Assembly: GCA_046518185.1 (NCBI GenBank)
Contig: JBKGRZ010000001.1
Location: forward strand, 372,001 to 436,000
Direction: 5' to 3'
DNA length: 64,000 nucleotides
Source of the DNA: Scandinavium vulneris_A
GTDB lineage: Bacteria > Pseudomonadota > Gammaproteobacteria > Enterobacterales > Enterobacteriaceae
The notes below the pieces were generated by a model. The model ran no database searches. It saw nothing but the letters and a program-made list of their open reading frames with translations, and was not told the origin of the DNA. The number at the start of each line of letters is the position of its first letter. Position 1 is the stretch's first letter. This document shows positions 54,497 to 63,508 of the stretch, piece after piece. The position numbers and the translations under genes are program-made.

Positions 54497-55828
54497 ATGA
54501 TTATCAGCTCACGAATCCACCCCATGATTGCCCGAGTGACCTGGACCAGCGCCCTGATTGCCAGTGCGCTGCTGCTTGCCAGCTGTGGCTCAAAACCACC
54601 TAAGTCGCTCGTGACCCCGCTGCCGCCGGTAGCAAAACATCCACTGCCGAATAAACCGGATGATAACCGCCCGGTACGCGGCGTGTGGCTTACCACCGTG
54701 TCGCGCCTCGACTGGCCGCCGGTCTCTTCGGTTAACGTCAGCAATCCTGCTACCCGTGCCAGCCTGCAAAAGAAAGCGCTGACCGATAAGCTGGATAACC
54801 TGCAACGCCTGGGTGTGAATACCGTCTTCTTCCAGGTTAAACCGGATGGCACTGCCCTTTGGCCGTCAAAAATTTTGCCATGGTCCGATATGCTGACCGG
54901 AAAAGTGGGCGAAGATCCGGGCTACGATCCGCTGCAGTTTATGCTCGATGAAGCCCATAAACGTGGAATGAAAGTCCACGCCTGGTTTAACCCGTATCGC
55001 GTCACCACCAATATCAAACCGAGTACGGTGGCCGAACTGAATCGTACCCAATCCCTGCATCCGTCCAGCGTGTATGTCGCGCATCGCGACTGGATCCGTG
55101 TTTCCAGCGACCGCTACGTGCTCGACCCGGGTCTGCCGGAAGCACGAGACTGGATCACCAGTATCGTCGCGGAAGTGGTAGCGCGTTATCCGGTCGACGG
55201 CGTGCAGTTCGACGACTATTTCTATACCGAAACGCCCGGCTCCACCCTGAATGACAGCCAGACGTTCCGCACCTACGGTCAGGGGTTTGCGTCGAAAGCA
55301 GACTGGCGACGTCATAATACCGAGCAGTTGATTTCTCAAGTCTCGCGCACCATTAAACAGCTAAATCCGAACGTGCAGTTTGGCGTCAGTCCGGCGGGCG
55401 TGTGGCGTAACCGGTCGCACGATCCGTCAGGCTCAGACACCCGAGGTGCTGCCGCCTATGACGAATCTTATGCTGACACCCGCCTGTGGGTGCAAAAAGG
55501 GTTACTCGATTACATTGCGCCGCAGGTTTACTGGCCATTCGCCCGGGATGCCGCCCGCTATGATGTGCTGGCAAAATGGTGGGCAAACGTGGTGAAACCG
55601 ACGCATACGCGGCTGTATATCGGCGTGGCGCTGTATAAGGTGGGTGAGCCGTCGCGTAACGAGCCCGACTGGACCGTTCAGGGCGGCGTGCCGGAACTGA
55701 AAAAGCAGCTCGATTTAAATGACTCGCTACCGGAAATTCAGGGCACCATTCTGTTCCGTGAAAATAACCTGAATCAGCCACAGACGCAGCAGGCGGTGAA
55801 CTACCTGCGAAACCGTTGGGGCAGTTGA
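54497..55828 (+). CDS. digH: Glycosyl hydrolase-like 10 lipoprotein DigH
   Basis: 443 residues. A lipobox LLASC gives a lipid-modified cysteine near residue 30, followed by a Pro-rich linker. The domain RGVWLTTVSRLDWPPVSSVNVSNP ... FFQVKPDGTALWPSKILPWSDM is nearly identical to E. coli DigH (YddW). DigH cleaves denuded peptidoglycan strands at the septum, anchored to the outer membrane. VDGVQFDDYFY carries likely catalytic acids. Ribosome site AGGGA precedes the ATG at 54497; an internal ATG at codon 10 is also possible. Confidence 0.93.
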   Translation: MIISSRIHPMIARVTWTSALIASALLLASCGSKPPKSLVTPLPPVAKHPLPNKPDDNRPVRGVWLTTVSRLDWPPVSSVNVSNPATRASLQKKALTDKLDNLQRLGVNTVFFQVKPDGTALWPSKILPWSDMLTGKVGEDPGYDPLQFMLDEAHKRGMKVHAWFNPYRVTTNIKPSTVAELNRTQSLHPSSVYVAHRDWIRVSSDRYVLDPGLPEARDWITSIVAEVVARYPVDGVQFDDYFYTETPGSTLNDSQTFRTYGQGFASKADWRRHNTEQLISQVSRTIKQLNPNVQFGVSPAGVWRNRSHDPSGSDTRGAAAYDESYADTRLWVQKGLLDYIAPQVYWPFARDAARYDVLAKWWANVVKPTHTRLYIGVALYKVGEPSRNEPDWTVQGGVPELKKQLDLNDSLPEIQGTILFRENNLNQPQTQQAVNYLRNRWGS

Positions 55829-55866
55829 TTGGCGTTATCCGGGGCATGAAATATTGCTGAAAAAAA

Positions 55867-56835
55867 TCAGAAACTCATCGCCAGGCCGATGCCGTACCCG
55901 CTGGTGTTTTCGCCAAACATATAACGCGCCACCAGCCGGGTGCGGGTGATAAACACCGGATATTTACTGCTGTCGAGTTCCAGGCCCAGCCCGACCGAGC
56001 TCAGGCTATTGAAGCCCAGTTGGCCGCGCTGTTCGCCGAGATATGCGGTATGCGCGCCTTCCAGTACGTAGCGCACCGGGCTTTGCAGCAGCGTCCAGTC
56101 AAACAAGGGCGCTCGACGACGCAGGTAAAGGCCGAGGTTTTCAGCATTTGCCTCGCCCTTTACCCCCTCTGAGGTGCTGCCAAACGTCTGCAGATTCATC
56201 GCTGAATAGCGCAGCTCGACGTCAATATCCTGCGGGGTGGAAATCAGCTCATAGTCCAGCATCAGCGAACCGCCCAGACCGTAGGCGTTGAGCCTGCCGC
56301 CGTCCAGGAACTTGAAATCGGCATCGCGGCGTTGCTCAACCACAAAGCTGCCAATCCGTACATCGCTGGCCATTGTCCCGAGCATAAAATTGGCTATCGG
56401 GCGCAGCACCAGATTTCCGCCCCAGCGATCGGTATGCAGTTTAAAATCCCAGCCGATGCCGCCTGTGGCGGTCAGACTGTTCCATTTGGTGGGAATACTT
56501 CGGGTTTCGGTGCCATTAGAAAAGACAAAATGCGGATCGTAGCGGCTGTAGCCCATCGCGCCTTCGAGATAAATCGGAACGCTGTCGCTGAGCGTCGCCC
56601 CGCCGCCGAACTGCGTCATCGACAGGTCGTTACTCTCGCCGCTGCCGTTATTAATATTCAGGTCACTGGCGGTGACGTCGGGGAATACCGAATAGCTCAT
56701 TAAGGAGAGAACCGCATCCGCACGCTGTTTGATACGGCTCCCGTCCGCCGCGGCATCGCTACAGGCGACATAAAACGCGGCACAAAGACAAATCGTCTGC
56801 GGCAGGAAACGACGTTCCGGGAACAATACAGTCAT
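55867..56835 (-). CDS. Solitary autotransporter-like outer-membrane barrel
   Basis: 322 residues with a signal peptide ending ...SDAAA and GGGAGG upstream of the ATG. The sequence is a series of alternating beta strands ending in AMSF, the aromatic C-terminus of outer-membrane proteins. It fits the Omp_AT (solitary autotransporter beta-barrel) family, with no passenger domain. Function unknown. Its start lies 44 bases beyond the stop of the MipA-type gene, so the two are probably co-transcribed. Confidence 0.8.
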   Translation of the reverse strand: MTVLFPERRFLPQTICLCAAFYVACSDAAADGSRIKQRADAVLSLMSYSVFPDVTASDLNINNGSGESNDLSMTQFGGGATLSDSVPIYLEGAMGYSRYDPHFVFSNGTETRSIPTKWNSLTATGGIGWDFKLHTDRWGGNLVLRPIANFMLGTMASDVRIGSFVVEQRRDADFKFLDGGRLNAYGLGGSLMLDYELISTPQDIDVELRYSAMNLQTFGSTSEGVKGEANAENLGLYLRRRAPLFDWTLLQSPVRYVLEGAHTAYLGEQRGQLGFNSLSSVGLGLELDSSKYPVFITRTRLVARYMFGENTSGYGIGLAMSF

Positions 56836-56879
56836 CGGTATTCACACCTCCCGCAAAACAAACTCCCCGTGTTTATGCC

Positions 56880-57680
56880 CTACCAGGTATAGCCCACCCC
56901 GGCAATGACATAAAACTCCCCTTTATGCTGCACTATCGGGCTGTCGGCAATGTCTTTGTCGTACAGTTCGTAGTTAGCGGCGAACAGCCCCATCCAGTGC
57001 GGGCTGAAACGGTAGCTGGTAATAACCGCCGCCATCGGAGAGACCGTGGTTCCGGTGTCCCACGCTTCGCGCTGCGGCGTGGCTTCGTCTGACGAGACGC
57101 CGCCAAAATAGTAGTTCGCCATTTTATCGCTGCGAATCATCACGCCCATACCCGGCATGACCAACAGATTATCGCGAACGATCGGGAAATCAGCCCATAG
57201 CAGCAATTCCTGGCCGTTACTGCGCCCGGTGACATCCGAGGCAAAACGGGCGGAAAACAGCGCATACGGGGTGATGATTGTCCCGCCGACCCCGGCTTCA
57301 AGTTCACCTTTACGCTTATGCATCCCGTGCAGCGAATCCGCGTCATCCGGGTCAAGATTGCCAAAGCGATAGCGGCCGTATCCATACAGCGCCACGTTAT
57401 CATCCAGATGGAAGTAGTAGCGTGCACGATCGCCGAGATACATCAGGTTATCGCCGAAATAAAGCCCGCCGGGAATAAAGTACGTGCTGTTATCCTGGTC
57501 TTTATAGCGTGCCTGGCCGCCCAGCGTGGCGGCACCGACGACAAAACCCTTGGGTACCGGGCTGTTCGGATTGTCTCGGGCCAGAATATCCATCGAGCCG
57601 AGATCCACTTCGGCGCAGGCAAACGAACTGAAAAGCCATAGCGCGCTAAGCGCAGCCGCGGCATTGCGGTTAAATGTCAT
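56880..57680 (-). CDS. MipA/OmpV-family outer-membrane protein
   Basis: 266 residues. Signal peptide ends ...FACA and AGGAATAATA precedes the ATG. Begins with a conserved YKDQDNSTYFIPGGLYFGDNLMYLGDRARYYFHLDDN segment and ends ...VIAGVGYTW, a C-terminal outer-membrane signature. MipA links murein enzymes in E. coli, but this family also includes OmpV-like barrels. Lies just upstream of the solitary barrel and downstream of DigH. Confidence 0.85.
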   Translation of the reverse strand: MTFNRNAAAALSALWLFSSFACAEVDLGSMDILARDNPNSPVPKGFVVGAATLGGQARYKDQDNSTYFIPGGLYFGDNLMYLGDRARYYFHLDDNVALYGYGRYRFGNLDPDDADSLHGMHKRKGELEAGVGGTIITPYALFSARFASDVTGRSNGQELLLWADFPIVRDNLLVMPGMGVMIRSDKMANYYFGGVSSDEATPQREAWDTGTTVSPMAAVITSYRFSPHWMGLFAANYELYDKDIADSPIVQHKGEFYVIAGVGYTW

Positions 57681-57870
57681 TATTATTCCTGAACGTGCTG
57701 TTGGCTTTCATAGCGCAATAATTGAATGCTTAAATTTATCAACCGATTAATGTAGACGTATCCCGACACAAAACCAAAAACTTCACGGCAGGATCGTCTT
57801 AATCATGATGAAACGAAGCCGTGCGCTTCGCGATGAAAAGAGCCTGGCACAACGCCAGACACTTTGCGAA

Positions 57871-58785
57871 TCAGGCTGATAACTCTCCTGGATAGCGCTG
57901 CTGGCAGACCGTCAATACCGTTTGTCGCAGCCAGCGATGGGCCGGATCGACCTCCATACGCGGGTGCCACATTTGCGAGATGATGATAGGCCGGGTTTTA
58001 ACCGGCAGTTCAAACGTGTGCAAGTGGTGTTGCGGCTGAAGGAATGAGGCAGGAATGAGCGCGATAAGATCGGACGCCTGGGCCACCGCCAGCGCCGAAG
58101 GAAAACCCGGGACGATACTGACAATTTTTCGCGTCAGCCCTAACGCGGCCAGGGCTTCATCAACCGGGCCATGCGGTTGACCGCGCCGGGAAGCCACCAC
58201 GTGCCCCCAGTGAAGATAGTCCTTCACGTCAACCGATTCTGCCGCTGCCAGCGGATGGTCCTTGCGCACCACCCCGACATAGCGATCGCGAAACAGGGTC
58301 TGGAGCCGAATTTCCGGCCCCATATTGCTCTGTACGCCAATCTCTAAATCCACCAGTCCTTCACGCAAATAGCGGGTATTTTTCTCCGGCTTCGGCATAA
58401 AGCGCAGACACACCTGCGGCGCGACCTTCGCCACGGCGGCAATCAGCGCCGGGCCAAACGCATCGACAAACCCATCGTTGGTGCGCAACGTGAATCTTCT
58501 CTCAAGTTGAGCAAGGTTCAGTTCAACGGATGAGGGTTGCAGGACCGCCCTTGCCTCCAGCACCGCGTTGCGCGCCCGGTCGTGACTCGCCTGGGCATAG
58601 GGCGTCAACACCATGATTCGTCCGGCGCGTACCAGCAGCGGGTCGCCCGTGACTTCGCGTAAACGACCTAACGTGCGGCTCATTGCTGAGGTACTTAAAT
58701 TCAGGCGACGAGCGGCTCCGGCGACGCTGACCTCGGTCAGTAGCGCATCGAGGGCAATCAGCAGATTAAAATCGGGATCGGTCAT
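57871..58785 (-). CDS. LysR-type regulator of divergent efflux gene
   Basis: 304 residues from the ATG at 58785 with AGGGAAA upstream; an in-frame ATG 42 bases earlier lacks one. Helix-turn-helix: FNLLIALDALLTEVSVAGAARRLNLSTSAMSRTLGRLRE. The effector domain has LRTNDGFVDAFGPALIAAVAK and GLVDLEIGV. It is not related to the three fimbrial LysR genes. Divergent from a DHA2 drug transporter with a 129-base gap, the classic regulator-efflux arrangement. Confidence 0.9.
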   Translation of the reverse strand: MTDPDFNLLIALDALLTEVSVAGAARRLNLSTSAMSRTLGRLREVTGDPLLVRAGRIMVLTPYAQASHDRARNAVLEARAVLQPSSVELNLAQLERRFTLRTNDGFVDAFGPALIAAVAKVAPQVCLRFMPKPEKNTRYLREGLVDLEIGVQSNMGPEIRLQTLFRDRYVGVVRKDHPLAAAESVDVKDYLHWGHVVASRRGQPHGPVDEALAALGLTRKIVSIVPGFPSALAVAQASDLIALIPASFLQPQHHLHTFELPVKTRPIIISQMWHPRMEVDPAHRWLRQTVLTVCQQRYPGELSA

Positions 58786-58914
58786 CAAAATGTTTCCCTG
58801 AAAGCGCAGATAAGGCGTTTGATGCAACTATACAGTAACAATGCTGCGCCTTCCGCCTGTTTTAGATTACGCATAAAGTTGCCTCATCAAATTTCCCCTG
58901 ACGAGACAAAAATA

Positions 58915-60339
58915 ATGGAACTCTTTTCTGATAAACCCGGAGATGAAGGATTACCCGGGCGTGAACGCGCTCTGGCGATGGCCGCCGTGATGACCTCCAC
59001 CGTGATGGCCGTATTCGACGGGTCGATGGTCAATATTGCCCTGCCTCAGATGGCACAATCCCTACAGGTTGCCGCCCCGCTCGCGGTCTGGTTTGCTAAC
59101 GGGTATCTGCTGTCTGCCGCCATGACGCTGGCCATTTTCGCCGCGCTGGCGACCCGCTTTGGCTTTCGCCCGGTGTTTATTTTCGGCCTGAGCCTGTTCA
59201 CATTGACCTCGCTGGGCTGCGCGATGTCGTCTTCCGCTGAGATGCTGATCGTGATGCGGATATTGCAGGGCGTCGGCGGGGCTGCCACGCTGAGCATCGC
59301 CCCGGCGATATTACGCTCGGTATTTCCAGGTCGCCTGCTGGGCCGCATTCTTGGTCTGAACGCGCTGCTGATTGCGGCCAGTACCGCCCTTGCTCCTGTG
59401 CTGGGCGGCACACTGCTTGGCACGTTGAGCTGGCAGTGGCTGTTTGCGATTAACGTCCTGCCAGGCCTGGTGGCGCTGGGGCTGGCCATTAAAGCCATTC
59501 CGCAAAAACCGATGCTAAAGACACAGCGCTTTGATGCGCCCGGCGCAGTTCTTTCCGCTACCCTGCTCGGCGCGCTAATTATGGCGGCCAACGGTTTCGC
59601 CGATCCGCATGCGTCCAGCCATGTGCTAGACGCCACGGTAATGGGCTGGGGCGTACTGGCGCTGCTGAGCGGCGTGGCTTTCGTGTGGCACATTCGTCAG
59701 GCCGAACACCCCCTGCTGCCGCCGGTGATGTTTGGTTCCCGACGCTTTTCCCTCGCGGCGTTAACCTCACTGGCATCGTTTATCAGCCAGGGCATCACCT
59801 TTGTCGCCCTGCCATTTCTCTTCCAGAGCGTGTACGGCTATAGCGCGTTTACCTCGGCGCTGTTGTTTACCCCCTGGCCGCTCGGCATTGTTCTGATTGC
59901 GCCGCACGCCGGAAGACTGGCTGATAAATACGCCCCTTCGGTGATTTCTTCGATGGGTCTGCTGGTGTTTGTGGTTGGGCTGGCATTGCTGGCAACGTTG
60001 CCCGCGCACGCGGCTGCCTGGGATATTGGCTTGCGCAGTCTGGTGTGCGGCGTGGGGTTCGGTTGTTTTCAGAGCCCGAATAATCGGGAAATGCTGTCGA
60101 ATATGGCGCGGGAATACAGCGGGTATGCCTCAGGCGTGCTGGCGATCATGCGTACCTTCGGGCAATGCCTGGGCGCGGCGTTAGTGGGAGTCTTATTGGC
60201 GGTAATGGCATCCTCACCCCGCGTCGCGCTGGAGGAACAGGCGGTAAGAATGAGTTTATGGGTCGCCGTCGCCGCATCCGGGTTGGCTATCTTGCTGAGT
60301 CTGAGTCGCCTGAGCAGGCATAAAAAAACAATCCTGTAG
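58915..60339 (+). CDS. DHA2-family multidrug MFS transporter
   Basis: 474 residues from the ATG at 58915. About 14 membrane helices. The first helix MAAVMTSTVMAVFDGSMVNIALPQMAQSL is typical of EmrB/QacA (DHA2) exporters, and MRILQGVGGAATLSIAPAILRSVFPGRLLGRILG is motif C/A territory. Exports cationic or lipophilic compounds using the proton gradient; substrate unknown. Divergent LysR regulator. Confidence 0.9.
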   Translation: MELFSDKPGDEGLPGRERALAMAAVMTSTVMAVFDGSMVNIALPQMAQSLQVAAPLAVWFANGYLLSAAMTLAIFAALATRFGFRPVFIFGLSLFTLTSLGCAMSSSAEMLIVMRILQGVGGAATLSIAPAILRSVFPGRLLGRILGLNALLIAASTALAPVLGGTLLGTLSWQWLFAINVLPGLVALGLAIKAIPQKPMLKTQRFDAPGAVLSATLLGALIMAANGFADPHASSHVLDATVMGWGVLALLSGVAFVWHIRQAEHPLLPPVMFGSRRFSLAALTSLASFISQGITFVALPFLFQSVYGYSAFTSALLFTPWPLGIVLIAPHAGRLADKYAPSVISSMGLLVFVVGLALLATLPAHAAAWDIGLRSLVCGVGFGCFQSPNNREMLSNMAREYSGYASGVLAIMRTFGQCLGAALVGVLLAVMASSPRVALEEQAVRMSLWVAVAASGLAILLSLSRLSRHKKTIL

Positions 60340-60340
60340 A

Positions 60341-60364
60341 CCCGGCAAGCTTGCGCCGCCGGGC
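60341..60364. terminator. Convergent terminator (DHA2 / OsmC)
   Basis: CCCGGC / GCCGGG stem around AAGCTTGCGCC, lying between the converging genes. Weak T tract. Confidence 0.55.
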
Positions 60365-60374
60365 GTTCAAAGGA

Positions 60375-60803
60375 TCAGTTGAGTTTGTAATCGAGGGTTA
60401 TCTCGGCTTTCAGAACCTGAGACACCGGGCAGCCCGCTTTGGCTTTCTGGATAATTTCATCAAAGGTGCCTGGGTCGATATCCGGGAGCGCAATTTTGCT
60501 TTGCAGCGCCACTTTAGTAATCGCAAACCCGGCGTCGACTTTATCCAGCGACACGGTGGCTTCGGTGTCAATCGAGGTGGCGGTAAATCCGGCTTCGCTC
60601 AGCATCAGCGACAGCGCCATTGAGAAGCAGGAAGCGTGCGCCGCAGCAATCAGTTCTTCTGGATTGGTGCCTTTTGCGCCTTCGAAACGGGTGTTGAAGC
60701 CGTACGGTTGCTTCTCAAGCGCCCCGCTTTCGGTGGAAACGGTGCCTTTACCGCGTTTCAGATCGCCTTCCCAGTGTGCCTGACCTTTCTTGTGGATTGT
60801 CAT
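60375..60803 (-). CDS. osmC: OsmC family organic hydroperoxide reductase
   Basis: 142 residues. Redox cysteines C59 (AHASCFSMAL) and C125 (AKAGCPVSQVL) are at the same positions as in E. coli OsmC. GAGTAAAC precedes the ATG. It reduces organic hydroperoxides in stress and stationary phase. Next to sra and maeA as in E. coli, but bdm is missing from between osmC and sra. Confidence 0.95.
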   Translation of the reverse strand: MTIHKKGQAHWEGDLKRGKGTVSTESGALEKQPYGFNTRFEGAKGTNPEELIAAAHASCFSMALSLMLSEAGFTATSIDTEATVSLDKVDAGFAITKVALQSKIALPDIDPGTFDEIIQKAKAGCPVSQVLKAEITLDYKLN

Positions 60804-60826
60804 CGTTTACTCCTTTTTCCATTGGA

Positions 60827-60960
60827 CTAACAAGTATAGAACACCTGCTTCACAGCGTCGGGGCCGACAATTTCATGGCCCGGAACCAGCGGAGCGGTGC
60901 GGAATCCCCAATCGTTGCGTGCCTGGTCAACAAGCTTAGCCCATGGAGATGACAATGTGA
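60827..60960 (-). pseudogene. Relic of a zinc alcohol dehydrogenase
   Basis: Read on the minus strand, 60931-60863 gives VDQARNDWGFRTAPLVPGHE then IVG, then garbled codons and a stop at 60827. QARNDW...P.VPGHEIVG is the zinc-binding Glu segment of YahK/YjgB-like medium-chain alcohol dehydrogenases (residues about 45-75 there). Nothing else of the enzyme remains. It lies where bdm sits in E. coli. Confidence 0.55.
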
Positions 60961-61063
60961 CGCTGGTCGCACAAAGGGTTAAATACAGAGGCTAAATGTC
61001 AGAGAGTTCCTGAAAGCGTCGACTGGTGTTGCTATTTTGCGCGCAATGGTCAAGTATCAATCA

Positions 61064-61117
61064 CGCAGACAGTCGTCTTGTCTGCGCTAAGGGGTAAATT
61101 TCGCCCGGTAAACCGGG
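61064..61117 (+). other. Two hairpins in the sra leader
   Basis: CGCAGACA / TGTCTGCG (61064-61086, 7-base loop) and CCCGGT / ACCGGG (61104-61117) lie 40-90 bases before the sra start. They may regulate or stabilise its mRNA, or the second may end an upstream transcript. Confidence 0.45.
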
Positions 61118-61155
61118 ATTGACCTTGAAACCATTCACAGGATTAAGGAGTCAGC

Positions 61156-61296
61156 ATGAAATCGAACCGTCAGGCACGTCATATCCTTGGCTTGAACTAC
61201 AAGCTATCCAACCAGAAAAAAGTCCTTATCGAAGGCGATTCGGAAACTCAGGTAAACCATTCCCACGCAACCGGCCGTAAACGCCGCACCGAGTAA
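61156..61296 (+). CDS. sra: Stationary-phase-induced 30S protein S22 (Sra)
   Basis: 46 residues, highly basic: MKSNRQARHILGLNYKLSNQ... ending GRKRRTE, clearly orthologous to E. coli Sra (RpsV), which is 45 residues. AAGGAG precedes the ATG. A 30S-associated protein abundant in stationary phase. A clear terminator follows and maeA lies downstream. Confidence 0.95.
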   Translation: MKSNRQARHILGLNYKLSNQKKVLIEGDSETQVNHSHATGRKRRTE

Positions 61297-61332
61297 TTCC
61301 AGGCGATTGAGCCGTTTTTTCGATAAAGACCG

Positions 61333-61366
61333 ACACCATCGTGAGCCAGCGATGGTGTTTTTTTTT
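61333..61366 (+). terminator. Rho-independent terminator after sra
   Basis: ACACCATCG / CGATGGTGT stem, 8-base loop, then eight or more T residues. Textbook terminator. Confidence 0.95.
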
Positions 61367-61492
61367 AGTTAATGAACTGACGCTATTCCCCTTTTTATTA
61401 ACACTTGCTTTATACTTTGCCGCGCCGAAGTACCCGCCAGCCCTACCCGCTACGCATGTCCGGGCAGGCAGTGATGACAAAGGATCCGTGAG

Positions 61493-63190
61493 ATGTTAAT
61501 CAACCATAAAAACAACCGTTCTCTTTATATCCCCTATGCAGGTCCCGTTTTACTGGAGTTTCCTCTTCTCAACAAAGGCAGCGCATTCAGCCTCGAGGAA
61601 CGTCGCAATTTCAATCTGTTAGGCCTCCTGCCTGCGGTCGTGGAAACGATCGAAGAACAGGCCGAGCGCGCCTGGATCCAATACCAGGGCTTCAAGACTG
61701 AAATCGATAAACACATTTACCTGCGCAATATCCAGGATACCAACGAAACCCTCTTCTACCGTCTGGTCGAAAATCACCTCGACGAGATGATGCCCGTTAT
61801 TTATACCCCGACCGTGGGTGCCGCCTGTGAGCGTTTCTCTGAGATCTACCGTCGCTCGCGCGGGGTGTTCATCTCCTACGAAAACCGGCACAACATGGAC
61901 GATATCCTGCAAAACGTGCCTAATCACAACATCAAAGTGATTGTGGTGACCGACGGCGAGCGCATTCTCGGCCTTGGCGACCAGGGCATCGGCGGGATGG
62001 GGATCCCTATCGGGAAGTTATCGCTCTACACCGCCTGTGGCGGCATCAGCCCGGCGTATACCCTGCCGGTGGTGCTCGATGTGGGCACCAACAATCAGCA
62101 GTTGCTCAACGATCCGCTGTACATGGGCTGGCGTCATCCACGTATCACCGACGACGAGTATTATCAGTTTGTTGATGATTTTATTCAGGCAGTGAAACAG
62201 CGCTGGCCAAACGTGCTGTTGCAGTTTGAAGACTTCGCGCAGAAAAACGCGATGCCGCTGTTGAACCGCTATCGGGATGAGATTTGCTCCTTTAACGATG
62301 ACATTCAGGGCACTGCCGCAGTGACTGTGGGTACGCTGATTGCCGCCAGCCATGCGGCGGGCAGCCAGCTGAGCGAGCAGAAAATTGTGTTCCTCGGCGC
62401 AGGTTCCGCAGGCTGCGGGATAGCCGAGCAAATCGTGGCGCAAATCCAGCGTGAAGGCCTGAGCGAAGAACAGGCGCGAGCGCGCGTGTTTATGGTTGAC
62501 CGCTTTGGCCTGCTCACCGACCAGATGCCCAACCTGCTGCCGTTCCAGAACAAACTGGTGCAGAAGCGCGACAGCCTCAGCGGCTGGGATACCCGCGAAG
62601 ATGTCCTGTCGTTGCTGGACGTAGTACGTAACGTGAAGCCGGATATTCTGATCGGCGTCTCGGGCCAGACCGGGCTTTTCACTGAAGAAATCATCCGTGA
62701 AATGCACAAGCACTGCCCGCGCCCTATCGTGATGCCGCTGTCGAACCCGACCTCCCGCGTTGAAGCTACGCCGCAGGACATCATCACCTGGACCGAAGGC
62801 TGTGCGTTGGTCGCCACCGGGAGTCCGTTCGCCCCGGTGACCTGGAAAGAGAAAACCTATCCGATTGCGCAGTGCAACAACTCCTACATCTTCCCGGGCA
62901 TTGGTCTGGGGGTGATCGCCTCCGGCGCGTCACGCATTACCGATGAGATGCTGATGTCGGCCAGCGAAACGTTGGCCAAGCACTCGCCGCTGGTCAACAA
63001 CGGTGAAGGCCTGGTGTTACCGGAGCTGAAGGATATTCATACCGTATCGCGGGCCATTGCGTTTGCCGTCGGTAAAATGGCGCAGCAGCAAGGCGTGGCG
63101 GTGAAAACCTCTGCCGAAGCCCTGCAACAGGCGATTGAAGATAACTTCTGGCAGCCGGAATACCGCAGCTACCGTCGGACCTCTATCTAA
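61493..63190 (+). CDS. maeA: NAD-dependent malic enzyme
   Basis: 565 residues, near-identical to E. coli MaeA across its length. Includes YTPTVGAACERFSEIYRR, the metal/NAD site segment FEDFAQKNAMPLLNRYRDEICSFNDDIQGTAAV, the GAGSAGCGIAEQ dinucleotide fold and MPLSNPTSRVEA. Oxidative decarboxylation of malate to pyruvate with NAD in the cytosol. GATCCGTGAG precedes the ATG. Only the first dozen N-terminal residues differ notably from E. coli. Confidence 0.97.
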   Translation: MLINHKNNRSLYIPYAGPVLLEFPLLNKGSAFSLEERRNFNLLGLLPAVVETIEEQAERAWIQYQGFKTEIDKHIYLRNIQDTNETLFYRLVENHLDEMMPVIYTPTVGAACERFSEIYRRSRGVFISYENRHNMDDILQNVPNHNIKVIVVTDGERILGLGDQGIGGMGIPIGKLSLYTACGGISPAYTLPVVLDVGTNNQQLLNDPLYMGWRHPRITDDEYYQFVDDFIQAVKQRWPNVLLQFEDFAQKNAMPLLNRYRDEICSFNDDIQGTAAVTVGTLIAASHAAGSQLSEQKIVFLGAGSAGCGIAEQIVAQIQREGLSEEQARARVFMVDRFGLLTDQMPNLLPFQNKLVQKRDSLSGWDTREDVLSLLDVVRNVKPDILIGVSGQTGLFTEEIIREMHKHCPRPIVMPLSNPTSRVEATPQDIITWTEGCALVATGSPFAPVTWKEKTYPIAQCNNSYIFPGIGLGVIASGASRITDEMLMSASETLAKHSPLVNNGEGLVLPELKDIHTVSRAIAFAVGKMAQQQGVAVKTSAEALQQAIEDNFWQPEYRSYRRTSI

Positions 63191-63312
63191 GCTGGCCCCC
63201 GAGGGCGCTACGTGGATCAGGCCTACCGAAAATAGTAGGCTTGTAAAACATGGCGCCGTCGGGCACTCTCATTCCACCCATTAATCTATCGAATATCAAA
63301 AAGGAGGATCCC

Positions 63313-63396
63313 ATGCTGTATTGTGAAAAGTTTACTTTTTCACGTACTTTTGGCGATCGCACCTGCTCAAGCGTTATCCGTACCGTGCTGCGATAA
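63313..63396 (+). CDS. 27-residue leader peptide upstream of ABC-F gene
   Basis: A short ORF with a very strong ribosome site (AAGGAGG six bases before the ATG), starting MLYCEKFTFSRTFGDR and ending SVIRTVLR. It ends 112 bases before an ABC-F gene and lies in a stretch of nested inverted repeats. No family recognised. Strong translation of a short peptide before an ABC-F gene fits ribosome-sensing attenuation, but it could simply be a small protein. Confidence 0.6.
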   Translation: MLYCEKFTFSRTFGDRTCSSVIRTVLR

Positions 63397-63500
63397 CTTC
63401 GGCTTGAGCGAAGACACCAAAGACTGAATCCCTTCCTCGGGCTTACCGGGTTATCGTCGGCGTTATCTGACGAGGCGTTTTTACGCCAGTAACACTTGAG
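63365..63500 (+). promoter_or_regulatory. Candidate translational/transcriptional attenuator of ABC-F gene
   Basis: GCTCAAGC inside the leader ORF (63365-63372) is perfectly complementary to GCTTGAGC (63402-63409). That second element can also fold in the CTTCG...CGAAG hairpin (63397-63413). CTTGAG recurs at 63495-63500, overlapping the ribosome site of the ABC-F gene, so the leader element could pair there too. Mutually exclusive pairings plus a translated leader suggest attenuation. Confidence 0.45.
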
Positions 63501-63508
63501 TAAGTTCT

